A stretch of DNA of 64,000 bases, from NCBI GenBank assembly GCA_016934955.1, contig JAFGRY010000033.1, forward strand, positions 38,076 to 102,075, in the 5' to 3' direction. The notes under the pieces are model-generated. The model had not been told where the DNA came from. It saw nothing but the letters and a program-made list of their open reading frames with translations, and ran no database searches. The position numbers were made by a program, and so were the translations under genes. Source of the stretch: a bacterium. GTDB taxonomy: Bacteria > Zhuqueibacterota > QNDG01 > JAGLOF01. Shown here piece by piece: positions 16,664 to 25,451 of this stretch (its first letter is position 1; the number at the start of each line of letters is the position of its first letter).

Positions 16664-18763
16664 TCATTTTATGAGCGTCAGCTTGCGGGTGATGCGTTCA
16701 TCCTCCTGTTGCAGGGTGTAGAAGTAAAGACCGCTTGCCAGTCCCCTGCCGTCGAGATGAACGGTGTAAAGGCCCCGCTCCTGCCGGCCGTCAACCAGTT
16801 TCCGTACCATCTCTCCTCGTACATTGTACAGGGTCAGCGTCACATCTCCGGCCCTCTCGAGCGCATATGAAATCTGCGTCTCACCATTGAAGGGATTGGG
16901 ATAGTTCTGCATCAGGGTGAAAGCACCGGGCCTACCGCTTGTTTCGGGTTCCACACCGGCATCGACGAACCGGAGGATGCGGAATCCTTCGTACCAGTTG
17001 CTGATGAAGACGGCATCGGATGACGTTGTCACGCTGTAGACGGAGAACGGACTCGGCTCTCTGGCGAGCAGCCCCCATCCCGAATACTGATCTTCACCGT
17101 ACAGGTTCATCCAGGCGTCGGAAACACCGAAGATGTATTCATTGAACAGGCAGCCGTGGTTGGCCTGACAGGAAAACACTTCAACAGGACCGGCGGGATT
17201 TGGAAGGTCCCCGGCAATGTAGATTTCAGTCACCGACCCCGTTGAGACATAGAGTTTACCGTCGGCCGCATCCAGGAACAACGGGGGATGATCGAGCGTA
17301 ATGGTCCCGGCCTGGAACGGATATTCAGGATCAGCGACGTTTATAACCGCGCAATCGTCGTAGCCGGCAAGAACCGCGAACGAATCGATGACCGCGATCC
17401 CATGTATCCTCCCGTCCATCGGCAGGCTGCTCATCACCACCGGATCAGCCGGATCCGAGATATTCACGATCCCGAATTCGCTCCAGTTGGTAATATAGAT
17501 CAATGTGTCCTGTACGAGGAACTCCACGACGCCGATATCGGGAACGACGCTGTTGCAGGGCTGAGGCGCGACCGGATCGCTGACGTCATAGCAAAAGAGC
17601 CCGCCGCATTTGATGGCGACGAGCAGGTCGTTTTCCAGCGCCAGGGCGTCCACGCTCATATGCAGAGCGCCGTTTCCTCCGGCATGTACGGTATCGACCA
17701 GAACCGGATGTTGCGGGTCGGTGATATCCATTATTTTTATTCCGAAAAATGAAGAGGCCACATAGATATATGGATAGTTGGGGGCGATATCCATGGTCTC
17801 CCCGCCCGTCAGATACTGCCGTCGCAGTGAGAGATCTGAACGGGCATTCACCTGAATACCGAAATAGTGATCCCCGGTACATATCACATCCGGGGTGACG
17901 CATACATGTGCCGCCATCCTGTTGAAATTCGGAATGGTACCGATATGCACCGGTGCCGCCAGGGTGCTGATGTCATAGATATTCACGCCCTTGAATCCGT
18001 CCGCGGAGAAGAGCGTGTCGCCGCTGATCCAGAGATCGTCGCTGGCGTTGGTCTGGGCGAACGTTTCCCGCAGAAGCACTGTATCGGGATCGGCAAGATC
18101 GAACACGGCGATGCCATCGGTGGTGCCGCAGAAAAAGGAATCGCCCCTGACAAGCAAAGTACTGATGCCCCGGTCATGTTCGTAGCTGCACACAAACTGA
18201 GGCGCGGAAGGATCGGCAACGTTGTACCTGTGGATGGTTGAACCGCTGAAGGCAAGCAGTGTCGCATCATCGGCGGCAAGAGCGGTGCACTGGAACGGCA
18301 GATCCACAGAGCCGACGGCAGATATAGTGGAGGGATCTCCGACATCCAGAATGGTAATGGTCCGGTAGTACCCTGTATTCAGAAAAAGCAGATCTCCGCT
18401 GGCAGTGAATGACCGCTGATATCCCTCGTACTGCCGCACCGGGTACGGTGCGGCGGGAGAGCTGAGATCATAGAGAGTAAGAATCGACCCGTAGGAGCTG
18501 CCAGCCCAGAGCCGGGTTCCCTCAACCGCCAGGCCGGTAACCGGACTACCGTTATCGATTCGGGGACATGCAACGGGATTATCAGGATCACTGTAATTCA
18601 CGACCTCGATATAGGTGCCGTTGCCGTAATAGAGAAATGACCCGTAGACAGCGGCGTCATAGCAGGGTCCTTCAGACCAGCCGCCTGCTATCTCGAGTGA
18701 CTGGCCGCACGCAGCGGCCGTGCCCAGTATCAGGAACAGTGCCAGGATGGTATTCGATTTCAT
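16664..18763 (-). CDS. Secreted LVIVD-repeat beta-propeller protein with C-terminal sorting domain
   Basis: A 699-residue exported protein. The ATG at 18763 begins a signal peptide (MKSNTILALFLILGTAAACG) behind AGGACT. Residues 25-600 hold many LVIVD-type repeats of about 42 residues (for example IYDISTLAAPVHIGTIPNF, VFDLADPDTVLL, IMDITDPQHPVLVDTV), expected to fold as one or two beta-propellers. The C-terminal 90 residues are a FlgD-like/T9SS-type sorting domain beginning FTLMQNYPNPFNGETQISY and ending RKLTLIK. The protein is probably displayed at or released from the cell surface; the ligand is unknown. No secretion machinery genes are in the window. Confidence 0.85.
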   Translation of the reverse strand: MKSNTILALFLILGTAAACGQSLEIAGGWSEGPCYDAAVYGSFLYYGNGTYIEVVNYSDPDNPVACPRIDNGSPVTGLAVEGTRLWAGSSYGSILTLYDLSSPAAPYPVRQYEGYQRSFTASGDLLFLNTGYYRTITILDVGDPSTISAVGSVDLPFQCTALAADDATLLAFSGSTIHRYNVADPSAPQFVCSYEHDRGISTLLVRGDSFFCGTTDGIAVFDLADPDTVLLRETFAQTNASDDLWISGDTLFSADGFKGVNIYDISTLAAPVHIGTIPNFNRMAAHVCVTPDVICTGDHYFGIQVNARSDLSLRRQYLTGGETMDIAPNYPYIYVASSFFGIKIMDITDPQHPVLVDTVHAGGNGALHMSVDALALENDLLVAIKCGGLFCYDVSDPVAPQPCNSVVPDIGVVEFLVQDTLIYITNWSEFGIVNISDPADPVVMSSLPMDGRIHGIAVIDSFAVLAGYDDCAVINVADPEYPFQAGTITLDHPPLFLDAADGKLYVSTGSVTEIYIAGDLPNPAGPVEVFSCQANHGCLFNEYIFGVSDAWMNLYGEDQYSGWGLLAREPSPFSVYSVTTSSDAVFISNWYEGFRILRFVDAGVEPETSGRPGAFTLMQNYPNPFNGETQISYALERAGDVTLTLYNVRGEMVRKLVDGRQERGLYTVHLDGRGLASGLYFYTLQQEDERITRKLTLIK

Positions 18764-18840
18764 ACAGTCCTCACGATAGTGGTTACCAGGGGGGTATCGG
18801 CAATGCCGGTACATCTTGTGTCACCGCAGATGCAGAAGTC

Positions 18841-18981
18841 TCATCGCCGCGTATCGGTATAGGGCAGCACAGCGGTGCAGTTCTCTATCTTTTCCCGGGC
18901 TGTAGAGAACCCGAGTGTCAGCTCTATCGCTCCTTCATGAAAATCAAGGGGGACACACACGGTGCCGTAAAATGTATAGCC
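18841..18981 (-). other. In-frame continuation of the upstream gene past a UGA codon
   Basis: Directly after the UGA at 18984-18982 the same frame stays open for 46 sense codons (GYTFYGTVCVPLDFHEGAIE..., ...TAVLPYTDTRR) to a second UGA at 18843-18841. Its last residues are conserved in the decayed duplicate at 16451-16623, so the ancestral protein evidently included this segment. See the findings for alternative explanations. Confidence 0.7.
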
Positions 18982-19776
18982 TCAGCACCTTTCGGTCAGT
19001 TTGACCAGACCACGGCCCGTTGTCCGTCCGCTCTGGTCTATGTACCGGATGTTCACCGTCGGGAAACAGGTATCCGGAATTGTATTATATAACTGATACA
19101 CGCTGTTCCCTTTCTCCTGCCCCGTCAGCATGATGCGAGTTTCACACCGCAGCAGATGCGGATCCATCAGCCATGCGGCCTTAAGGGAATCGTACCGAAG
19201 GGTTCGCTCAAGGTTCAGCGATGGATCATCATAGAGCAGCTCGATTCGCGACGGTCCGAACAGTTTGAGATCAGGAGCGATCGCTGGAGCAGAGGGCAGA
19301 ACGGACGGGCCCGATCCGTAACTGCCGCCGAAGCGTCTGCCGTCCGGGAGCGTGCATCGGATAATCAGGTATTCCTGCTTCAACGCGTAGGGCCCGAGGC
19401 CCTTGAGGATGTGGTAGGCCCGCTCGTGCGCGCCGCCGACATAAACCGCGCAGGATGTGCGGCCCGTATCCCCCGGCGGGCAAAAAGTAATGTCGTTCAC
19501 AGACGCGCTGCAGCGGCCCTTTTCATCGAACAGCAGTAATTTTTCACCGGGATCCCGCAGATCCCGGTTCAGATTACGGTCGATGTAGACATCATTACTG
19601 TCAATGACAATCATCATTCTGTGAAGCGAATCTGGAGAAAACGAAACGCTGCAATACTGCTGCAGCGAAGATGTGTAACACGGTTCAACAAGGCCGCTCT
19701 GGCCGCGGCAGGATGCCGCGGCCAGCATGAGCAGGAGAAACCGGAAACCAGCCTTCATAGCCATATCAGACCTCAT
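18982..19776 (-). CDS. Exported protein of unknown function, probably cut short by an in-frame UGA
   Basis: As read to the first stop this is 264 residues with an N-terminal signal (KAGFRFLLLMLAAASC) that may be a lipoprotein signal, since AASCRG resembles a lipobox. The ATG at 19764 has TGAGG six bases before it and may be the real start; 19776 is the longest. The mature part is Cys-containing and beta-rich (RMMIVIDSNDVYIDRNLNRDLRDPGEKLLLFDEKGR is a calcium-loop-like stretch near residue 60). I do not recognise the family. Reading continues for 46 codons beyond the stop, and a partial duplicate lies at 16451-16623. So the gene is either a recent pseudogene or is read through. Confidence 0.6.
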   Translation of the reverse strand: MRSDMAMKAGFRFLLLMLAAASCRGQSGLVEPCYTSSLQQYCSVSFSPDSLHRMMIVIDSNDVYIDRNLNRDLRDPGEKLLLFDEKGRCSASVNDITFCPPGDTGRTSCAVYVGGAHERAYHILKGLGPYALKQEYLIIRCTLPDGRRFGGSYGSGPSVLPSAPAIAPDLKLFGPSRIELLYDDPSLNLERTLRYDSLKAAWLMDPHLLRCETRIMLTGQEKGNSVYQLYNTIPDTCFPTVNIRYIDQSGRTTGRGLVKLTERC

Positions 19777-19870
19777 GTCGTTGCCTGCCCGGCGTTTACC
19801 GGGCGAGGATCTATCCTAATCAAAACGTACAGTGTGCGGGTAATGGGCTGTTGCGCTTACTGCCACCCGT

Positions 19871-20266
19871 CTATTTCAGTCCGTAGAGGCGCACGGTGGC
19901 CCGCTTGCTGTTTGCCTTCGTGGACGCGTACCAGAAAACGACTTTTTTAATGATGCGGTTGTTGCCCGGCAGGTCGATCGCCCGGGTCTCTCCCCCGGCG
20001 GGGATGACTTTGCGGATCTGCACATCGATGACGTCGCCGTTGGCGAAGTGAACCTTCATGTCAGTGAAGTTGACGCCCGACTGCCGCACGGTCAGTTTGA
20101 TCTTTTTATACACACCTTCGTCGGCACCGACCTCGATTACATCCTTCTCGGTTCTGAAGGTGACTTTCCTGACTCCCAGCTGTTTCCAGCGGGGCGCCTG
20201 GGCCGCGGCAGCGGCGATTCCCAGGCACAAAACGAGCAATGCAGCGGTAATACGTGTTGATTTCAT
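19871..20266 (-). CDS. Exported protein resembling DUF2541
   Basis: A 131-residue exported protein. The ATG at 20266 follows a very strong AGAGGAGG site and starts a signal peptide (MKSTRITAALLVLCLGIAAAAAQA). The mature domain is all-beta: WKQLGVRKVTFRTEKDVIEVG, then VHFANGDVIDVQIRKVIPAGGETRAIDLPGNNRIIKKVVFWY, with a pattern I associate with DUF2541 proteins of unknown function. It is transcribed from a predicted promoter 320 bases upstream, giving an unusually long leader. It is a single-domain periplasmic or surface protein; no catalytic residues are evident. Confidence 0.65.
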   Translation of the reverse strand: MKSTRITAALLVLCLGIAAAAAQAPRWKQLGVRKVTFRTEKDVIEVGADEGVYKKIKLTVRQSGVNFTDMKVHFANGDVIDVQIRKVIPAGGETRAIDLPGNNRIIKKVVFWYASTKANSKRATVRLYGLK

Positions 20267-20590
20267 ACGTCCTCCTCTTGTGATACATGACGGAAGCCGA
20301 TACAGACTTGTGAAAGAAGCGATTGATTTCTCGGGCTGTGTTTTATGTCCCGGCAAGCAGCCGGGCCGGGTGTCGTATCACCGGCAGGGTGCATACGCTC
20401 ACCAGAGACGGTACCGGAGAATCTGTTTCTCCCGGAAGAAGCGTGACGAGCGTCTTCCAGATCGTCGGAATGAATGAAATATTCCGCTCCGGGGGGTATA
20501 GACGCGGTATCGGCGCGGGTCGAAGTGTGTGTACTCACACTAATGTATCATTGCGGCCTTCCCGGTAGTACCCCATCGCGGGAAAAATTT
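20267..20590 (-). other. Long untranslated leader upstream of the DUF2541-like gene
   Basis: About 320 bases between the predicted start site near 20589 and the ATG at 20266. It contains a small hairpin (AGTGTG-agta-CACACT, around 20525-20540) and several GC-rich inverted pieces (CCCGGC..GCCGGG near 20360). A 91-codon frame inside it lacks a ribosome site. No known riboswitch class was recognised. Confidence 0.4.
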
Positions 20591-20595
20591 CCTTA

Positions 20596-20624
20596 AATAT
20601 ATAATAAACATCAGATAATTTCAA
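20596..20624 (-). promoter_or_regulatory. Predicted promoter, TTGAAA-17-TATATT
   Basis: TTGAAA (20624-20619), 17 bases, TATATT (20601-20596) on the minus strand in an AT-rich stretch, pointing at the gene that starts at 20266. Confidence 0.55.
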
Positions 20625-20728
20625 GTGAATTCAGTGTCACAGACCGAGTTGTCACCCTATTCCTGTTAAACGGGAGAGGCAAGCCTGAAGCAGCAGCTCA
20701 CCCTGCATAGATCGGGCGCCCCTGTCAC

Positions 20729-21433
20729 TCAATCCTTTACAAGCCGCACGGAGAACCCGTAAATATATTTATAATAATCGCGGTATGAGTAGTCGTGGTC
20801 GTACGGCAGATGCCGTCCCCAGGCACTTTCGCCGTTATAATCGGTGGCGGTCCACACCTGATAGGAGCGTTTTTCATTGTAAAAAACGCCGTTCTGGCCG
20901 CGGTAGCCCGATCCCCGGGCGGAAAAATCGAACTTGTTCGTGGCGCCGGTGTTCGGGTCCCGCCAGTGCTCAGTTCCTTTCTCTTTGAGTTTTCCGCCCG
21001 CTGTGCCTCTGTAGGCGATGTCATCGGCTTCCTCCTGGGTCAATCCTGCCCGCATCTCGAGCAGCTTCCAGTCTTCGTCAGTGGCCACGTGCCACCCCTC
21101 GGGAGCGAGGTTGCGGCTGTCGTTCACCGCGTACCAGTTATAGAGACGTCCATAGATCTCGGCGCGGTAAGTTTCATTCTGATAGTTGCACCAGGCGGGT
21201 GTGGTGAGCGCGATCCACTCCTCCCCGGAGGTCACCTCCGCAATCGGATCGCCGTTGCGGAAGTGGGTCACGCGCAGGTCCTCCGCAATCCAGTACTGGC
21301 CGCCGATTTTCACCACTTCATACTTGTTGCCGTCGATATCTACGCACTTCGGCAGTTTTTCAGCATTCTGGCAGGCCGTCAGCAGCATGACGATAATTGC
21401 CGGCAGCAGGAAGATAATAGATCGTTTTCTCAC
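20729..21433 (-). CDS. Lipoprotein with Fibrobacter succinogenes major paralogous domain (FISUMP)
   Basis: A 234-residue lipoprotein. GTG at 21433 is taken as the start because AGGAG lies 7 bases ahead and a lipoprotein signal follows directly (LLPAIIVMLLTAC, lipobox LTAC). The rest is a single FISUMP domain: DIDGNKYEVVKIGGQYWIAEDLR, RLYNWYAV, APEGWHVATDEDWKLLE, FSARGSGYR, YQVWTATDYN, GFSVRLVKD. The family is widespread in Fibrobacteres, Bacteroidetes and other FCB lineages and is related to formylglycine-enzyme-like surface folds; function is unknown. It is a lineage marker as much as a functional one. Confidence 0.88.
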   Translation of the reverse strand: MRKRSIIFLLPAIIVMLLTACQNAEKLPKCVDIDGNKYEVVKIGGQYWIAEDLRVTHFRNGDPIAEVTSGEEWIALTTPAWCNYQNETYRAEIYGRLYNWYAVNDSRNLAPEGWHVATDEDWKLLEMRAGLTQEEADDIAYRGTAGGKLKEKGTEHWRDPNTGATNKFDFSARGSGYRGQNGVFYNEKRSYQVWTATDYNGESAWGRHLPYDHDYSYRDYYKYIYGFSVRLVKD

Positions 21434-21651
21434 GGATATCTCCTGAATTGATTGTTTGGATACGTGCTTCCTGCAAACGCTCGCCGTCCCTGGGACGTGT
21501 CGATAATTTACAGGGGCGATGCGAACGGGACAAGTGACATTATTGCAATAATGGAGGGATCGGCCAATGTATCCGAGGTCGGTCCTCTGCACCGGAGAGG
21601 ATCAGCGGGAAACCGGCTGCATCAGGGACCGGAATGTTCACACCCCCTGAT

Positions 21652-22080
21652 TCAGCGTTCAAAGGCCGCCAGAAATGCGTCGACCAGCTCGGCGCCGCCC
21701 ATGAAGGTCGCCACCTCAAAGGCGTAATACTCACCGCTGCGAGTTCCCATGACGAAGGTCGTCAGCGCTTTTTTCTTCTCCGCCTTGACGGTAATCTCTT
21801 TCCTGGGCCAGCGGCCCGCTTCCTTTTTGATCTTGAATTTGAATCCTCTGGGGGCATATTTGAAGGCATACACGAATTCCGTACCCACGCCGATAAACAC
21901 CGGATTGGGCAGATCGCTGGTTTTTGCCCCGGCACCGAACCCTCCCGAGAGTCTGGAAATCAGCAGTGAACTCAGTGATCCCGCGTGACTGCAGGTCATG
22001 GCGGCAATGATCGTATCGTCACAGTGGGGCTGAAGCGCATCGACCATTTTGGCCATCTGCTTTGCTGTTTTTTCATTCAT
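21652..22080 (-). CDS. Hypothetical cytoplasmic protein
   Basis: A 142-residue protein with no signal or membrane segment. The ATG at 22080 is preferred over one 30 bases upstream because AGGGG lies 8-9 bases before it. An N-terminal helical part (MNEKTAKQMAKMVDALQPHCDD) is followed by an alternating basic/hydrophobic beta region (VFIGVGTEFVYAFKYAPRGFKFKIKKEAGRW ... KKKALTTFVMGTRSGEYYAFEVATF), which recalls a PH-like fold, and a closing helix (ELVDAFLAAF). I do not recognise the family. It runs the same way as the DUF2200 gene, 81 bases apart. Confidence 0.6.
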   Translation of the reverse strand: MNEKTAKQMAKMVDALQPHCDDTIIAAMTCSHAGSLSSLLISRLSGGFGAGAKTSDLPNPVFIGVGTEFVYAFKYAPRGFKFKIKKEAGRWPRKEITVKAEKKKALTTFVMGTRSGEYYAFEVATFMGGAELVDAFLAAFER

Positions 22081-22161
22081 ATGCAATCCCCTTACATTGA
22101 AAGCTGACACCTCAACTTCAATGGTGTGCGTTCCTCCTGCTGCAGCGTGCGGAAGATGCGA

Positions 22162-22512
22162 CTACTGCCGCAGAATTTTCTCCATTGTCCTGCCTTTTGC
22201 CAGCTCATCGATCAGCTTGTCAAGATAGCGGATATTTCGCATCAGCGGATCTTCGATCGTCTCAACGCGGACTCCGCAGACCACACCCGTGATACGCGAA
22301 CAGTTCGGATGGATTGCCGGAGCCTGGGCGAAGAATGTTTCAATATCATTCATCTGCTCGATTTGCCGCCGCAGCCCGGCCTCGTCGTAGCCCGTCAGCC
22401 AGCGGATAATCTGATCGACTTCTTCCTTTGTGCGATTCTTTCGTTCCGCTTTGGCAACGTACAGCGGATAAACCTTCGCGAACGGCATTCCAAACACCGT
22501 ATGTCGGGACAT
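22162..22512 (-). CDS. DUF2200 family protein
   Basis: A 116-residue cytoplasmic protein. It matches DUF2200 from end to end: [44 protein letters not shown], then [25 protein letters not shown] and [28 protein letters not shown]. The family has the normal length here and is often annotated only as a conserved protein of unknown function. GGGGAG lies about 9 bases before the ATG. Upstream on the same strand is a broken SRPBCC gene, so this stretch is accessory DNA. Confidence 0.88.
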   Translation of the reverse strand: MSRHTVFGMPFAKVYPLYVAKAERKNRTKEEVDQIIRWLTGYDEAGLRRQIEQMNDIETFFAQAPAIHPNCSRITGVVCGVRVETIEDPLMRNIRYLDKLIDELAKGRTMEKILRQ

Positions 22513-22585
22513 TGATTTTTCTCCCCATAATAAAGAGCCTATGTATAACTCGTATCACATGCATCGGTCCGTTTCGCTCTGTCGA

Positions 22586-22862
22586 CTATCTTTGCCAATC
22601 ACACACCTCTCGGGACAGACCGCCGGCCCTATGGATGAACCCGAAACTCCGGCCGTCTGCAAGTGCAGCGACCTCCCATCTGAACACTCCTATTTTTTTC
22701 ATGGGTATGTTCACCGGTCGATCCTGTTCCGAACGGGGGCGAAGAGGTCCATTCGGCCTTGACAATGCCATCCCGCCAGTCGACATCGTTGCCGACATCC
22801 ATCAAATAGTTCCAGACGGATTCGGGCCTTCGTGCAATATATATGGATTCGTTGATGAGCAT
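22586..22862 (-). pseudogene. Frameshifted, truncated SRPBCC (polyketide cyclase-like) gene
   Basis: From ATG 22862 the frame reads MLINESIYIARRPESVWNYLMDVGNDVDWRDGIVKAEW..., the start of an SRPBCC ligand-binding domain, up to GSTGEHTHEK. It then loses the family pattern at a run of seven A on the coding strand (near 22695-22701). One base fewer would continue as IGVFRWEVAALADGRSFGFIH...REVCDWQR, which is what the neighbouring frame encodes, to a stop at 22586. The roughly 60 C-terminal residues of a normal domain are absent because DUF2200 begins soon after. This looks like a pseudogene with both a homopolymer frameshift and a truncation. Confidence 0.7.
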
Positions 22863-22909
22863 AATACGCGCCTTCAGCAGGTACAGGACAGTCGATGATT
22901 TTTTTGCCG

Positions 22910-24610
22910 TCATTCCCCAAACAGCCGGAACGCGCCGATACGGGTGGAGTAGGAATCGGCATCCTTTTTCAGATAGTCTCCCACGTACCAGATGGTGCGG
23001 TCATCGCTTGGATCGATCGCCGTCTGGGTATAGTCCTGCCAGCGAAGCGTGTTCGTCTGGGCGGCTTCACCTTCGGCGAGCACGACCTCCCGCAGGGACA
23101 GTATTCCGGAAGGGTCACCGTACCGCCTGCCGGCAAAGCGCTGCCCGGGGAAGGAGAGTGAATCGCAGAAGGTGTAGCCGATACCGATGTTCCCCCGCCC
23201 GTCGAAGGCGGGACTGGCCATCCAACGGTAGGAGCCCCCCGGACAGTAGGTACCCTGCTGGTGCAGAGAGACATTGCTTTCTCCGTCCAGACTGAATTCG
23301 TACCAGCGCACACCCCCGCCTCCCGCGGAGGTCGCCACGGAATGGACCGCGACGATCGACTGCCGGTCGCCGATGCGGCGGTAGACCAGGCGCGCCATGA
23401 TCTTGTCGCCCTGGGCATCGAGGCGCTGGCCCGTGCCCGCCTGCGGGACGGCTTCCGTCAGCTGCCCGCCCCCCAGGTAGCGATAGGGCGCCACGGTGAT
23501 TTTCACCGGCCCTTCCAATCGTGATATTGCGGGATCGTCCCAGTCCGTGAATATCTTCCAGACATAGATACCGTCGTCTTCCATGACACCCTTCAATTGG
23601 GCGCCGCCGGCTGCCATCATGATATTAGGCGCGCCTTCCGGAGGCGGCTGTGTTCCGTCGAGGTCTGCATTATTGAGAAAGTTCACATCATCAATAATGA
23701 ATCCCAGTTCCCTGGCAGGTTCGCCCCTGAGCATTTTTTCCCGTTCGGCAATATATATATGTTTCTGGATAACGTTATCGCCGGTGCTGGTCGGCACGTA
23801 GTACCCGTCGGGCCAGACTGCGGGACGGGGATAATCGGGGAACAGGGGACGCACGAATTCGTAGCGGTAATACGATCCCAGGGGATCGGGACCGGTGCTG
23901 ACCGCGTAACACATGGCATATGATCCTTCGGGATTTTGCGGACGCCGACGCCCCTCCCCTCTCCCGCGTGTTCTCGCTTCCCGGGCAGCTTCGACCTCTT
24001 CGGCCGTGGGGTTCGGCGGCTGAAAGAGCGGTACCGCGGGGCCCGGCTGATCAGCGACTCCCGGCAGGCTCAGATGCGCCGGTTCTCCTGATTTCGGAAT
24101 CGCCGGCTCCTGTTCCCGGGGCGGCAGCCGCCTGAATATTGGCATGACGATCAGCCAGCGGTCTGCCAGCTGGTCGTAGCGCACGACCGCGTCCCCGTTG
24201 TTCATCTGCCCGCCGGCGCCGAACCCGCGGAACACGTTGTTCGTGGGAACGGGGCCATACAGTATTTTCCCGGTCGTATCGAAGCGGGCGCCTTTTTTCG
24301 TATAGACCGCCATGCGGGAGTTCACGGTCTGAACGATGTGATCCGGACCGACCGCCAGGGAGTTATCGGAGGGATTGCGGAACCGGGCCTCGCCCTGTGG
24401 TCCTGCAAACCCTTCGCCCAGCCCGTCGAAACTGACCGGCATCTCCGGGGCGGGCCCTGTCCCGTGTTCAGTCTGCTCTATCGCTTCGGACGTCAGGGGC
24501 GGGGTATCGATCCCCCGGGACAGGTTCGCAAAACGGAGCGCCCCTACCAGTAAAAGAACGGCAGCGGCGACGATGAGCGCGGCGGGGACATGGATATGGT
24601 ATCTTTTCAC
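22910..24610 (-). CDS. Exported protein of unknown function, probably beta-propeller
   Basis: A 566-residue exported protein. GTG at 24610 is taken as the start because GGAGG precedes it by 6 bases; it opens a membrane segment or uncleaved signal (residues about 8-25, AALIVAAAVLLLVGALRF). The mature part has repeated beta-propeller-like stretches: NSLAVGPDHIVQTVNSRMAVYTKKG, NNGDAVVRYDQLADRWLIVMPI, YAMCYAVSTGPDPLGSYYRYEF, YPRPAVWPDGYYVPTSTGDNVIQ, QGDKIMARLVYRRIGDRQSIVAVHSV, WMASPAFDGRGNIGIGY. The pattern recurs in proteins of Acidobacteria and other soil bacteria that I know only as hypothetical. A low-complexity Arg/Pro insert interrupts it near residue 205. Function unknown. Confidence 0.7.
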   Translation of the reverse strand: MKRYHIHVPAALIVAAAVLLLVGALRFANLSRGIDTPPLTSEAIEQTEHGTGPAPEMPVSFDGLGEGFAGPQGEARFRNPSDNSLAVGPDHIVQTVNSRMAVYTKKGARFDTTGKILYGPVPTNNVFRGFGAGGQMNNGDAVVRYDQLADRWLIVMPIFRRLPPREQEPAIPKSGEPAHLSLPGVADQPGPAVPLFQPPNPTAEEVEAAREARTRGRGEGRRRPQNPEGSYAMCYAVSTGPDPLGSYYRYEFVRPLFPDYPRPAVWPDGYYVPTSTGDNVIQKHIYIAEREKMLRGEPARELGFIIDDVNFLNNADLDGTQPPPEGAPNIMMAAGGAQLKGVMEDDGIYVWKIFTDWDDPAISRLEGPVKITVAPYRYLGGGQLTEAVPQAGTGQRLDAQGDKIMARLVYRRIGDRQSIVAVHSVATSAGGGGVRWYEFSLDGESNVSLHQQGTYCPGGSYRWMASPAFDGRGNIGIGYTFCDSLSFPGQRFAGRRYGDPSGILSLREVVLAEGEAAQTNTLRWQDYTQTAIDPSDDRTIWYVGDYLKKDADSYSTRIGAFRLFGE

Positions 24611-24662
24611 AGGGACCTCCGGCAGCGGCTTGCCGAACATCACATTCGAGTTCAGCGCTATT

Positions 24663-24845
24663 TTAGGGTACCATCGTGGTGGACTGAATATCGGCCGTAT
24701 GCTTCATAAAACGGTTGAAAACAGCATCCTCAATCGTGAATTGCAGCCGCTCGGCATCGCCCGATATCAATGCGCTGATATCGTGTGCATCCAACGATAC
24801 GTTTAGATATTCCGTCTGCGGCCCTGAGTCCTGGGCCGCCAGCAA
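24663..24845 (-). CDS. Possible small protein (60 aa)
   Basis: A 60-codon frame starting at TTG 24845, 10 bases after the stop of the preceding membrane-protein gene, with GAAGGG about 9 bases before the start. The product (EYLNVSLDAHDISALISGDAERLQFTIEDAVFNRFMKHTADIQ) has the balanced composition of a real soluble protein rather than an antisense shadow, and it could be translationally coupled to the gene before it. No family is recognised. It could instead be the remnant of a larger gene. Confidence 0.4.
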   Translation of the reverse strand: MLAAQDSGPQTEYLNVSLDAHDISALISGDAERLQFTIEDAVFNRFMKHTADIQSTTMVP

Positions 24846-24855
24846 AAGCGGCCCT

Positions 24856-25143
24856 TCAGTTCCAGGGGGTACGTGAGAAGAGCAGCAGCACCAGGAACAG
24901 CAGATAGAGCAGCGCCGGCAGGGCCGGAATCAGCAGAAGGATGACCGCGAGAGTACGGTGCCCCTTATTCATGAGAAGGCGGCCGCCCCCCAGGACGGCC
25001 GCCATGACGGCGATCATCGCGATCCAGATGCCAATATTGTCAGCCGACACCGTGCCGTTCTTCACTCCCGAAAGGAAGTAGAAGAGGCAGACAAGGCCGG
25101 TCAGTGCATCCAGGGTCCAGAGAATCGCATATACCTGTCTCAT
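24856..25143 (-). CDS. Small integral membrane protein
   Basis: A 95-residue protein made almost entirely of three membrane segments (about residues 7-26, 37-57 and 65-90) with short polar loops (GVKNGTVSADNIG, MNKGHR). No catalytic or binding motif is visible and the family is not recognised. AGATACCC precedes the ATG. The small possible gene at 24663-24845 follows within 10 bases. Confidence 0.65.
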   Translation of the reverse strand: MRQVYAILWTLDALTGLVCLFYFLSGVKNGTVSADNIGIWIAMIAVMAAVLGGGRLLMNKGHRTLAVILLLIPALPALLYLLFLVLLLFSRTPWN

Positions 25144-25221
25144 GGGTATCTCCCGAAAAGCGGCAGACAGCGGACGCTGTGCTTCATGCCCGGGATACGC
25201 TCACGCTTTTGAGGGCGTCTT

Positions 25222-25332
25222 TTATAGAACCCGGCCACCAGCCAGCCGGGCCAGCAGAATTGCGATGAAGCCGACCACCACCCGCATGCTTCTGTAGTCG
25301 ATCAGCCGGTCCGATGATGGATTTGTCTGCAT
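25222..25332 (-). CDS. Very short membrane protein or gene fragment (36 aa)
   Basis: ATG at 25332 follows a good GGAGG site at the right spacing. The product is 36 residues: a polar head (MQTNPSSDRLIDYRSMR) and one hydrophobic segment (VVVGFIAILLARLAG), ending at UAA 25222. The DRLIDYRSMRVVVGFIA pattern resembles the N-terminus of longer predicted membrane proteins in other bacteria, so it may be a truncated remnant rather than a complete gene. Confidence 0.4.
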   Translation of the reverse strand: MQTNPSSDRLIDYRSMRVVVGFIAILLARLAGGRVL

Positions 25333-25451
25333 GTGAACCTCCCTGGTTTGAGAATATTCATCCTGTGATCATACACGACAACCGCACCGTGTAACGAGCC
25401 GGTTTAGAGATGTATGCCCTGCATGCATATATCGGAAACACAGAAGGGATA

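Noticed and set aside
18982..18984. Selenocysteine insertion
   Set aside because: Not accepted as the main explanation: no convincing SECIS hairpin follows and no Sec machinery is visible in the window; a Trp-to-stop change is simpler. It remains a test in the findings.
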